Source of the DNA: Phocaeicola plebeius
Lineage (GTDB): Bacteria > Bacteroidota > Bacteroidia > Bacteroidales > Bacteroidaceae
Direction of reading: 5' to 3'
NCBI GenBank assembly: GCA_004558305.1
Contig: SFDG01000037.1
Coordinates: 1-23,266 of the forward strand
DNA: 23,266 nucleotides
A program made the position numbers and the translations under genes. The notes beneath the pieces are model-generated. The model worked only from the letters and a program-made list of their open reading frames with translations. It was not told the DNA's origin and searched no databases. Every line of letters begins with the position of its first letter. The stretch's first letter is position 1. Of this stretch, positions 16,360-22,969 are shown one piece after another.

Positions 16360-16701
16360 TTACTTCCGCCTGCCCTGAGGCCGTTGGTTCAACTCCTGGT
16401 ACTTCTTGTACTGCTCTTCGGTGAGGATAGCTTTCACTTTCTTGTCCACTTCCTCACGCTTCTTCTGCATCTCTTCCCTGGAAGGGCGTTCTCCGTTGTT
16501 GGCAGCCGGCTTCATCGACTCCATGACGGCCCGGAACTCCTTGGCCTTGGCATCATCCAATGCCAAGGCCTTCACCATCTGCTCGATGCGCTGGGAGTTG
16601 TCCGGACGACCGCCCTGCTGCCCATTGTTGCGCTGAGCCATTGCGGCAGTAGCCCCCATCATACAGAGAGCCATTGCCAAAATTACTGTTTGTTTCTTCA
16701 T
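16360..16701 (-). CDS. Small secreted Spy-like/DUF4890-like protein
   Basis: This 113-residue protein has a signal peptide (MKKQTVILAMALCMMGATAAMAQ) and a mature part that is highly charged and helical: SQRIEQMVKALALDDAKAKEF, PSREEMQKKREEVDKKVKAIL and LTEEQYKKYQELNQRPQGRRK. The 'LTxEQ..KY' end and length recall Spy/CpxP-like periplasmic helical proteins and the DUF4890 group in Bacteroides. A chaperone or envelope-stress role is only a guess. It converges with the DcuA/B gene, 70 bp apart with no clear terminator. Its upstream region contains a 12-bp direct repeat. Confidence 0.75.
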   Translation of the reverse strand: MKKQTVILAMALCMMGATAAMAQRNNGQQGGRPDNSQRIEQMVKALALDDAKAKEFRAVMESMKPAANNGERPSREEMQKKREEVDKKVKAILTEEQYKKYQELNQRPQGRRK

Positions 16702-16715
16702 TGTTCTGATATATT

Positions 16716-16774
16716 AATAGTTTAATTAATGTGGTTTTGTCTGTTAGACGGACAGAGTTCCGAATAGTTTAATT
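16716..16774 (-). promoter_or_regulatory. Paired 12-bp direct repeats upstream of the Spy-like gene
   Basis: AATAGTTTAATT occurs exactly at 16716-16727 and 16763-16774, a 47-bp period. Both lie just upstream of the start codon at 16701. The pair could be regulator-binding sites, but the AT-rich composition makes chance plausible. No full TTTG/TAnnTTTG promoter is visible here. Confidence 0.3.
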
Positions 16775-16840
16775 CCTACGACAAGACAAACCAGTACTAT
16801 ACTATTCAATATAAGAACAACGAGATGAAAAAAAACAGTA

Positions 16841-17623
16841 TCAGGAAAGGAAATGCACCATCCCGTCGTAGGCCAGGCAGACATGCGGAGGCAGTGTCCT
16901 GTCCACTTCCCGATGCAGTCCCATCTGATGACTCATGTGGATAAGGCACGTTTCGCGAGCCTGAATCCGCTGAATCTGTAAAAGAGCTTCGGCAAGTGAC
17001 TGGTGCGTCCGATGCGGTGCCGGACGCAAGGCATTCATCACCAGCAGGTCCAGCCCCTGCAGCAAGGGGTACATTTCTTCCGGCAGCGACGTCATATCCG
17101 TAATCCATGCCATACGGCCGATGCGATACCCCAGAATCGGCAGCTGGCCGTGCATCACCCGCAGCGGCAGCACCTCCACTCCCCGACCCTCACGGTTCTC
17201 TATCCGGAAAGCACGGCCCGGCTCCACCGGCAACAAGGGAATATGAGGGACACCCGGATACAGGCGGGGCGTGAAGCAATAAGGCATCCGCTGCTGCAAG
17301 CGGTCGAGGGTGTACTGTTCGCCATAGACCGGAATATCTCCAAAAGCACAAAAGGGGCGCAGGTCGTCCAGTCCCCCCACGTGGTCATAATGCTCGTGCG
17401 TGATCAAGACGGCATCAATCGGGGCAAAACGCTCCATCTGCAGGCTCTGTTCCCGAAAATCGGGACCGCAATCAATCAGCACACGCACCCCATCCTCCGT
17501 CTCCACCAGTCCCGAACAGCGCAGCCGCTTGTCGTGCGGGTCGGTACTGGTACAGACCGGACAGGTGCATCCCACCTGGGGGACTCCCGTCGAAGTGCCG
17601 CTGCCTAAAATAGTTACTTTCAT
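16841..17623 (-). CDS. PhnP-like metallo-beta-lactamase-fold phosphodiesterase
   Basis: This 260-residue cytoplasmic hydrolase of the metallo-beta-lactamase fold is close to PhnP (phosphoribosyl cyclic phosphodiesterase) and related RNase Z-like enzymes. The N terminus MKVTILGSGTSTGVPQVG is typical. The GCTCPVC motif (Cys19, 21, 24) matches the structural zinc site of PhnP. Catalytic metal ligands are His76, His78, Asp80 and His81 (THEHYDHVGG), then VMHGQLP, WITDMTS and IHMSHQMGLH. No phn C-P lyase genes are nearby, so its substrate may be another cyclic phosphate. The gene has a good promoter of its own at 17712-17743. Confidence 0.88.
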   Translation of the reverse strand: MKVTILGSGTSTGVPQVGCTCPVCTSTDPHDKRLRCSGLVETEDGVRVLIDCGPDFREQSLQMERFAPIDAVLITHEHYDHVGGLDDLRPFCAFGDIPVYGEQYTLDRLQQRMPYCFTPRLYPGVPHIPLLPVEPGRAFRIENREGRGVEVLPLRVMHGQLPILGYRIGRMAWITDMTSLPEEMYPLLQGLDLLVMNALRPAPHRTHQSLAEALLQIQRIQARETCLIHMSHQMGLHREVDRTLPPHVCLAYDGMVHFLS

Positions 17624-17711
17624 GGTTATCTTCCTTTTTTCATGTTACCAGTCTCCATGCCTTTTCCTGTAACGTATCCTTTCTCATCATTCGTTGGATA
17701 TTTACAAGGGA

Positions 17712-17743
17712 CAAAGATAATCAACCCTTCGCGAATCCACAAA
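17712..17743 (-). promoter_or_regulatory. Strong consensus promoter for the PhnP-like gene
   Basis: On the minus strand TTTG (17740-17743) and TATCTTTG (17712-17719) are separated by exactly 20 nt, an ideal Bacteroides TTTG/TAnnTTTG pair. It predicts a leader of about 80 nt before the ATG at 17623. This makes the overlapping 71-codon frame at 17626-17841 unlikely to be a gene. Confidence 0.75.
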
Positions 17744-17866
17744 CAGAACGCACAGTTTCTCCCACAAACAGCATCGGGCACCGCCCGGACCGGGTGTCCA
17801 GACAATGCCCGAATCTTCTCCTGACAGACGGCCCGGCTCATGAGCAGTGATCCATCTGTCCTTTGG

Positions 17867-18448
17867 CTACTTACCGATTCTTACCTTCTCCACGTTGATG
17901 CTATACGGATCCTGACTGTTGCCAGTCGCCTTTACCGTAATGACCAGCTTGAAGGGGAAGTACAACTGCAGCAGTCCCTTGATACTCTCCGGATCGGTCT
18001 CGTAGCTGCCGGAAGGAATCACAGAACCTGATTCTGACACTGAGGTCGGCATCATGTCCCTGTCGTCCACCACCGACACTTCGTAGCTGTACTTCACGTT
18101 GAAGTTGTAGTCCTTTCCTTCTTCGGGCGTGAAGCCCGCCTTCGGTTCCGCCGTCATCTCCAATGTGAAGGTGGCAGGCAGTTCGAACGCTGCAAACGTC
18201 TTCATGGATCCCAGTGCGAACTCCGTCCCCATACTCACCTGCTCTCCGTCGGGCTGGGTCAGCACCGTCTTCAGCTTAAAGGCATCCCGGCAGTCAGCAT
18301 TGGCCTCCACACCTATCAGTCCCTCTACCTTGTGGAATTTCGGGCCTGCCACTTCGTCATCGTCGTCGCTGCAGGAAGGCAGCGTGGCCGCCATACACAG
18401 CGCAGTGGCCATCAGCAGGCAGCTTCTGAAAAGATTCTTGATTTTCAT
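17867..18448 (-). CDS. Surface-type lipoprotein of unknown function
   Basis: This 193-residue protein has a lipoprotein signal peptide ending LPSC (lipidated Cys26) and then SDDDDE. That acidic run after the Cys matches the Bacteroides lipoprotein export signal, so the protein is probably displayed on the cell surface. The mature part is predicted beta-rich with no catalytic motif: KVEGLIGVEANADCRDAF, FALGSMKTFAAFELPATFTL, KDYNFNVKYSYEVSVVDDRD, LVITVKATGNSQDPYSINV. I do not recognise a family. Directly upstream on the same strand is a small ORF that appears frameshifted, and the two may be co-transcribed. Confidence 0.82.
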   Translation of the reverse strand: MKIKNLFRSCLLMATALCMAATLPSCSDDDDEVAGPKFHKVEGLIGVEANADCRDAFKLKTVLTQPDGEQVSMGTEFALGSMKTFAAFELPATFTLEMTAEPKAGFTPEEGKDYNFNVKYSYEVSVVDDRDMMPTSVSESGSVIPSGSYETDPESIKGLLQLYFPFKLVITVKATGNSQDPYSINVEKVRIGK

Positions 18449-18490
18449 TTTGTTTTTCTGTTTATTGGTTAGTTCATGAATTAATAATAG

Positions 18491-18713
18491 TCATTCACCG
18501 TCGAGGCATCCACACAGACTGTAGGACACCTCCTTCTTCAGAATCGGACAGCGGAGTCCTTGAGGCGAAACGCCTTTGGTGAGATTGAAACCATAGCCGA
18601 TGCCGTGGCGGCGTTCGGCCACGCAAGCCGTCAGCCCTATCGTCAGGGGGAGAGACCAGCAGCAGGAACACTGCCTGCTGCAGCCATTCAGTAAAAGAGG
18701 TTCTTTCTGTCAT
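18491..18713 (-). pseudogene. Small signal-anchored/lipoprotein-like ORF with one frameshift
   Basis: Read from the ATG at 18713, the first frame gives MTERTSFTEWLQQAVFLLLVSP. If one base is skipped at the five-C run (plus-strand G5 at 18646-18650), the reading continues LTIGLTACVAERRHGIGYGF and ends SYSLCGCLDGE with TGA at 18491-18493. The joined 73-residue product has a coherent hydrophobic segment ending in a lipobox-like LTAC, then a polar Cys-containing domain. Neither frame alone gives that. It is immediately upstream of the surface lipoprotein gene (45 nt to its ATG). It may be a pseudogene, a sequencing error in a homopolymer, or a programmed frameshift. The first frame is also open upstream to 18905, so a longer N terminus is possible. 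I do not recognise the family. Confidence 0.45.
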
Positions 18714-19057
18714 GATTGTGTGTAAATTAGATATATTACAATCCGGCACGTTCCCCACATTTTCGGACAACCAGCATAGATAAGGAGTGCCCGCAAGGCT
18801 GAAACTCCATAATGTTCCATCTTTCCGTTTCATCGTTCTTACTTTATTATCCATTCGTTGTTTTCCACACTCTTTCCATCCACCGTACATGGCTACATCG
18901 TACATACGTATTCGGCATTTTCGTTTTTCATCGCGTGTCGTACACCTATTTTCCGTTCAAGCATTTGCGTTTTTATGGGCAGTTAAAAGTGTCTTGCCAA
19001 ATGTAGGCATATTCTTTCGAACCTGCAAGCAAATCCTTGACTTTTTTTATTCATGAG
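18714..19057. other. Intergenic stretch without a convincing gene
   Basis: Short frames exist on both strands (for example 18787-19056, +), but they lack family features and plausible leaders. On the minus strand TACATTTG at 18998-19005 fits the -7 consensus and could be a distant promoter for the small ORF and lipoprotein; its -33 box is poor (CAAA at 19030-19033, 24 nt away). Confidence 0.4.
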
Positions 19058-19195
19058 TCACGACTGCACTCCCGGATCTGCCACAACCGCAGTCGTCGCG
19101 TGGTCATGACTGCACTCGTTGCACCGTCACGACCGCAGTCATGATTCCCTCACGACCGCAGTCGTTGCACCGTCACGAGTGCTGTCGTCAGACCG
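19058..19195. repeat. Six tandem 23-bp units with internal dyad
   Basis: Six consecutive units of exactly 23 bp start at 19058, 19081, 19104, 19127, 19150 and 19173. The consensus is TCACGACCGCAGTCGTTGCA followed by CCG. The best units contain the dyad ACGAC-N4-GTCGT (perfect in unit 5; one or two mismatches in most others). The next 23 bp (from 19196) matches only weakly. The array is non-coding and lies between the minus-strand lipoprotein group and the plus-strand ATPase gene. It has no spacer structure, so it is not a CRISPR. Confidence 0.85.
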
Positions 19196-19294
19196 CCACA
19201 GATACAGGGGTAACTTTTCCCCTCCCGTCTGCGTCGCTTGCGACACTTGTACACGTGGATTGCATAACATTTCTACGAACGAATTAAATAGAAG

Positions 19295-19308
19295 CTCCTT
19301 TAAAGGAG
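19295..19308. promoter_or_regulatory. Perfect 14-bp palindrome
   Basis: CTCCTTTAAAGGAG is identical to its reverse complement. It lies between the 23-bp array and the ATPase promoter, about 90 bp before the -33 box. It could be an operator or a short hairpin. Confidence 0.4.
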
Positions 19309-19348
19309 TAACTAATTAATTGTTTTCCCCATACTCGGAAAAAACAAG

Positions 19349-19372
19349 TGACGCACTGACGCAGTGACGCAA
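19349..19372. repeat. Three tandem 8-bp units TGACGCAn
   Basis: TGACGCAC, TGACGCAG and TGACGCAA follow each other without a gap just upstream of the ATPase promoter. This may be slippage-derived repeat DNA or a cluster of binding sites. Confidence 0.6.
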
Positions 19373-19398
19373 GCAATGAAGAAACAGCCACCGCTGGG

Positions 19399-19430
19399 TT
19401 TGGCAATCTCGAAAATATACCGTATCTTTG
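19399..19430 (+). promoter_or_regulatory. Strong consensus promoter for the AAA-ATPase gene
   Basis: TTTG at 19399-19402 and TATCTTTG at 19423-19430 are separated by exactly 20 nt, an ideal Bacteroides promoter. The leader to the ATG at 19458 is about 20 nt, which supports that start. Confidence 0.75.
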
Positions 19431-19457
19431 GGGCGACCATCTTAACGGAAGAAGTGT

Positions 19458-21185
19458 ATGACGAACGGAATCAAGAAACTGCCCTACGGAGTGTCCGACT
19501 TCGTGTCGGTGAGAGAAGAGAACCTCTACTATGTAGACAAGACCATGTACCTGCCCGAACTGGAGGACCAGGCACACACACTCATCTACATCCGTCCCCG
19601 AAGGTTCGGGAAGAGCCTGTTCATCAGCATGATGAAGGCCTACTACGACAAGCGGATGGCCGACCGCTTCGACGAACTGTTCGGCGACTTGTGGATAGGC
19701 AGCCACCCTACCCCCATCCGCAACCGCTACCAGGTGCTGCACCTTGACTTCTCGCAGATAGGCGGTACGACGGCAGAGCTGGAAGAGAAGTTCAACCTCT
19801 ACTGCCGCCGCGAGCTGGATTTCTTCCTCGACCGCTATGCCGACGAATACCCGGAGCGGTTCAAGCGAGAGTTCTATGCCTCGCAGGACGCTTCGGACAA
19901 GCTGAACCTGCTGACCAGCCAGGCGAAGATACTCCGCATACCGCTTTACCTCATCATCGACGAGTACGACAACTTCACGAACGTGGTGCTCAACGAGGAG
20001 GGCGAAGCAGTCTATCACGCCATCACCCATGCCGACGGGTTCTACCGTTACATCTTCAAGAAATTCAAAGGGAACTTTGAACGCATCTTCCTCACCGGGG
20101 TCAGTCCGGTGACGCTGGACGACCTGACCAGCGGATTCAACATCGGCTGGAACATCTCCATCAACCCCCTCTTCGACAAGATGCTGGGATTCAGCACGGA
20201 GGATGTGCAGGGGATGCTCGACTACTACCGTGAGGCGGGCGTGCTGTCCCCGGACTGCGACACCGAGGCCGTCATCCGCGAGATGAAGCCGTGGTACGAC
20301 AACTACTGCTTCGCAGAAAAGTGCCTGAAAGACAGCAACCGGGTGTTCAACTCGGACATGGTGCTCTACTACCTGCGTTGCTACCTCCAGGAGGGAGAAT
20401 CCCCGAAGCAGATGATGGACCCGAACACGAAGACGGACTACAACAAGCTGCGGAAGCTGCTCCAGTTTGACAAATTGGACGGAAACCGCAAGGGACTGCT
20501 GCGGCGCATCATCGACGACGGACAGATCCTGGGCACCGTAGCAGAGTCGTTCCCGGCCATCGAAATGATGAAACCGGACATGTTCGTCAGCCTCCTCTTC
20601 TACTACGGCATGCTCACCATCAAGGCGACGAAGGGAATCCAGTTAGTGCTGGGCATCCCGAACAACAACGTACGCATCCAGTACTACAACTACCTGTTGG
20701 AGAACTACAGGCCCCATATCGACATCTCTGAGTCCCGGATCAGGGACCTGTTCTCGGACATGGCCGTCGATGGCAGCTGGCGGCCCGCCTTGGAGTACAT
20801 GGCAGAGGCCTACGGCAACCTCTCCTCGGTACGCGACCAGATAGAGGGCGAGCGCAACATACAGGGCTTCTTCCTCGCCTACCTGAGCCTGAACGACTAC
20901 TACCTCGTGGCACCCGAACTGGAGATGAAGCACGGCTACTGCGACTTCTTCCTCCTGCCCAACCTGACCCACTACCAGGCGGAGCACAGCTACATTCTGG
21001 AGCTGAAATACCTGACCAAGACCGCTTCGGAAGAAGAGGCGGACAAGCAGTGGCAGGCAGCGGTGGAACAGGTGAAGGGATATGCAGCTGCACCCCGAGT
21101 GGAAGCCCTGCGACAGGGCACCCGGCTCCACCGCATCGTGGTACAGTTCCGCGGATGGAAGGCCGAGCGCATGGAGGAGGTATAA
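19458..21185 (+). CDS. AAA-ATPase-like protein with C-terminal PD-(D/E)XK nuclease domain
   Basis: This 575-residue cytoplasmic protein belongs to the family common in Bacteroidota with an N-terminal AAA-ATPase-like domain (PF09820 type) and a C-terminal PD-(D/E)XK nuclease-like domain (PF08011 type). The N-terminal signature LPYGVSDFVSVREENLYYVD is typical. The P-loop reads IRPRRFGKS (45-53): the first Gly is replaced, but GKS is kept. Walker B is LYLIIDEYDNF with Asp168 and Glu169. In the C-terminal domain Asp496 (GYCDFF), Glu515 and Lys517 (ILELKYL) and a downstream QVKGY form the nuclease-like motif. The function is unproven; such proteins occur in many paralogues and are suspected of roles in mobile DNA or defence. 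Upstream DNA carries several unusual repeats. No toxin or antitoxin partner is obvious apart from the lipoprotein gene 200 bp downstream. Confidence 0.88.
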   Translation: MTNGIKKLPYGVSDFVSVREENLYYVDKTMYLPELEDQAHTLIYIRPRRFGKSLFISMMKAYYDKRMADRFDELFGDLWIGSHPTPIRNRYQVLHLDFSQIGGTTAELEEKFNLYCRRELDFFLDRYADEYPERFKREFYASQDASDKLNLLTSQAKILRIPLYLIIDEYDNFTNVVLNEEGEAVYHAITHADGFYRYIFKKFKGNFERIFLTGVSPVTLDDLTSGFNIGWNISINPLFDKMLGFSTEDVQGMLDYYREAGVLSPDCDTEAVIREMKPWYDNYCFAEKCLKDSNRVFNSDMVLYYLRCYLQEGESPKQMMDPNTKTDYNKLRKLLQFDKLDGNRKGLLRRIIDDGQILGTVAESFPAIEMMKPDMFVSLLFYYGMLTIKATKGIQLVLGIPNNNVRIQYYNYLLENYRPHIDISESRIRDLFSDMAVDGSWRPALEYMAEAYGNLSSVRDQIEGERNIQGFFLAYLSLNDYYLVAPELEMKHGYCDFFLLPNLTHYQAEHSYILELKYLTKTASEEEADKQWQAAVEQVKGYAAAPRVEALRQGTRLHRIVVQFRGWKAERMEEV

Positions 21186-21204
21186 GAATCGAGTTGTTTT
21201 CAGG

Positions 21205-21252
21205 ATAGAATTTATTTTGAACAAACGATTGTTTTTTCAAAATAAGTTCTAT
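21205..21252 (+). terminator. Long stem-loop after the ATPase gene
   Basis: ATAGAATTTATTTTGA (21205-21220) pairs with TCAAAATAAGTTCTAT (21237-21252) with one mismatch, giving a 16-bp stem and 16-nt loop. It starts 20 nt after the stop codon. There is no T tract after the stem, so termination is uncertain. Its AT-rich stem could also protect the mRNA end. Confidence 0.5.
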
Positions 21253-21259
21253 AGCTTTG
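21228..21259 (+). promoter_or_regulatory. Putative promoter for the toxin-like lipoprotein gene
   Basis: TAGCTTTG at 21252-21259 fits TAnnTTTG. ATTG at 21228-21231, 20 nt upstream, is a one-mismatch -33 box. It overlaps the stem-loop, and the leader to the ATG at 21385 would be about 120 nt. A 6-bp dyad (TTCAGT-AAG-ACTGAA, 21280-21294) lies in that leader. Confidence 0.5.
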
Positions 21260-21370
21260 TATAGCTAATTACCCTACTATTCAGTAAGACTGAAGGATTC
21301 AACAACGAATGGCTGATATCAATAACGGGTAAAAAATCTATCCTATTGAAATGAATTCTATCCGGGTTTA

Positions 21371-21390
21371 AAATATGAAGAAATATGAAG
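21371..21390 (+). repeat. Exact 10-bp tandem duplication across the start codon
   Basis: AAATATGAAG is repeated twice without a gap. Each copy contains an ATG. The first (21375) opens a 9-codon frame (MKKYEDKWF, stop at 21402-21404) that overlaps, out of frame, the lipoprotein gene starting at the second (21385). Confidence 0.8.
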
Positions 21391-22932
21391 ACAAATGGTT
21401 TTAAGGTTATGTTACCCGTCTTTGCAGGATTTTTCATCTTCACTGCTGTTTCCTGCAATGACGATGCTGAAGATGAACGAATCGCCGATTCCGACATCGT
21501 CGAAGTGGTTCCCGTTCCGGAAAGTGATGTGATTGGTACGCGGATCAATCGAACAGTTTATCTGTTGACACCGCAGCTGGAAGCGAGCGATGACAAGGCT
21601 ATGGCCGATAACTTTATCGCCCGCTATGCAGCCATCAAACCGTTTCAGGGCAACGAGAAAATCGATGCCGGAGATGCATTGGCCTTTGATGCGGCAACGC
21701 TTCGAAGCGCCATCAACGATGAAGCTTCCGCCCAAGCGGTCAAGAACGCCTATAAAGCCGGAGCAGTCCTGTTATTGAGTGCTGGAAGTACGGATGATTT
21801 TGCCGCGCTCTGCAGTCTGCTCGGTTGTGCCAACCCCTACGAAGGAAATACAGAAGTACTTCCGGCAGTCGATGGCAACAAGCCGTTGTGGGTTCTGTCC
21901 GGTGAATTGCCCAGATTATTGGAAGTCCACACGGTCTTGTCGGCCTATATGCCCGCACCCGACGAGGAAGAAACAGAGATAACGGACGAAGAGGAAGGCT
22001 CCGATGCCAACGTGCCACCATTCCCCAACCGGGAAGACGAGCTGACGGAAGGTGGATTCATATCAGACTACATGCAAGGTGTCTTTTGCCAACAAGTCGC
22101 TGACGGCATCAATGAGGCACTCGTCCCCTTACAAGTTCCGGATGTCGATGACAATGAGCTGACCCATGTCATGAAGGCGAAAAAAATGTATCTGAACCAA
22201 TCCTCGGCATGGACCTATAAGGGAGTGAAGCGCCCGAGCTACTATACGGTGGAACTGGACATTTGGAATGCATACAGCAATGACGAACAGCGCCACTATT
22301 ACTACATTCATCAAGAAATGACGTATGCCTTTGCAGAAACCTGCGTAGGCTCCTATCACGATCATGGATGGAAATCCTATGGCAAATACGGCAAATATTA
22401 CCAGACATCCTTCTACAATGTAGAAAAGCCCGGCGATGTGATTTTCCACCGAATGTCACCGGGGACGACACAATCCTCCAAGGAATATACTTCTACCGTA
22501 TCCTATAACATCGGCGGATCGGTTTCGACGCAGGCCATCGGCTTCTCCGGAGGAATGAACATCTCCAATACCGAGAAATACACGATTGACGATGTCACGA
22601 TTGACAACTACAGCATTGCTACCGGCGACGCTTCAAAGGCATCCTGGCGTTTCGACATGCGCGATGCGAAAGGGCATTTCAACTGGCTGTCCTATGCATC
22701 GGTGGACATCGACCCCTGCAGCCTCTCCGGACGGAGTACCTTCAACTGTGGAGCAGACTACATCTTCTCTGTCCCGAAGAACTTCTCCAACAAATGGCAG
22801 CTGGACCTGTTCATCACCAAACGGCTGGTAAGCTGCTACTGTGTATTCAGCCATATCCCCAAAACAAAATACTACGATACGAAAAAGACGTATCAGCTGA
22901 CGATTACGCTGCCGGTGGTCGCCACCCAATGA
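21385..22932 (+). CDS. Lipoprotein with leukocidin-like beta-pore-forming C-terminal half
   Basis: This 515-residue protein has a lipoprotein signal peptide ending TAVSC (lipidated Cys24) followed by NDDAEDE, an acidic run compatible with surface export. An unknown N-terminal domain (about 45-185; RTVYLLTPQLEAS, AGAVLLLSAGSTDDFAALC) is followed by an acidic linker (EEETEITDEEEGSDANVPPF). From about residue 260 to the end the sequence resembles leukocidin/hemolysin-type beta-barrel toxins. It is aromatic and beta-rich, with a Gly/Ser-rich alternating segment, VSYNIGGSVSTQAIGFSGGM and NISNTEKYTIDD, that looks like the pre-stem hairpin; LQLDLFITKRLVS-like strands follow. The family call is by pattern only. 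It could act in killing competitors, like other Bacteroides pore-forming effectors, or be an unrelated surface protein. The start is ambiguous because of a 10-bp duplication; 21385 keeps the full signal peptide. Confidence 0.6.
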   Translation: MKTNGFKVMLPVFAGFFIFTAVSCNDDAEDERIADSDIVEVVPVPESDVIGTRINRTVYLLTPQLEASDDKAMADNFIARYAAIKPFQGNEKIDAGDALAFDAATLRSAINDEASAQAVKNAYKAGAVLLLSAGSTDDFAALCSLLGCANPYEGNTEVLPAVDGNKPLWVLSGELPRLLEVHTVLSAYMPAPDEEETEITDEEEGSDANVPPFPNREDELTEGGFISDYMQGVFCQQVADGINEALVPLQVPDVDDNELTHVMKAKKMYLNQSSAWTYKGVKRPSYYTVELDIWNAYSNDEQRHYYYIHQEMTYAFAETCVGSYHDHGWKSYGKYGKYYQTSFYNVEKPGDVIFHRMSPGTTQSSKEYTSTVSYNIGGSVSTQAIGFSGGMNISNTEKYTIDDVTIDNYSIATGDASKASWRFDMRDAKGHFNWLSYASVDIDPCSLSGRSTFNCGADYIFSVPKNFSNKWQLDLFITKRLVSCYCVFSHIPKTKYYDTKKTYQLTITLPVVATQ

Positions 22933-22969
22933 TGGGAATGAGGAAACACGGAAACTGGAACTGCCCTAG

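Noticed and set aside
17626..17841. 71-codon minus-strand frame upstream of the PhnP-like gene
   Set aside because: It overlaps an ideal promoter for the PhnP-like gene and has no recognisable domain or signal peptide; most likely leader DNA.
18787..19056. 89-codon plus-strand frame with hydrophobic stretches
   Set aside because: It has no family features, no plausible promoter and low-complexity Phe/Arg/His composition; probably a chance frame in intergenic DNA.
19058..19195. Tandem repeat array as a possible CRISPR
   Set aside because: The 23-bp units are directly adjacent with no unique spacers, and no cas gene is present.
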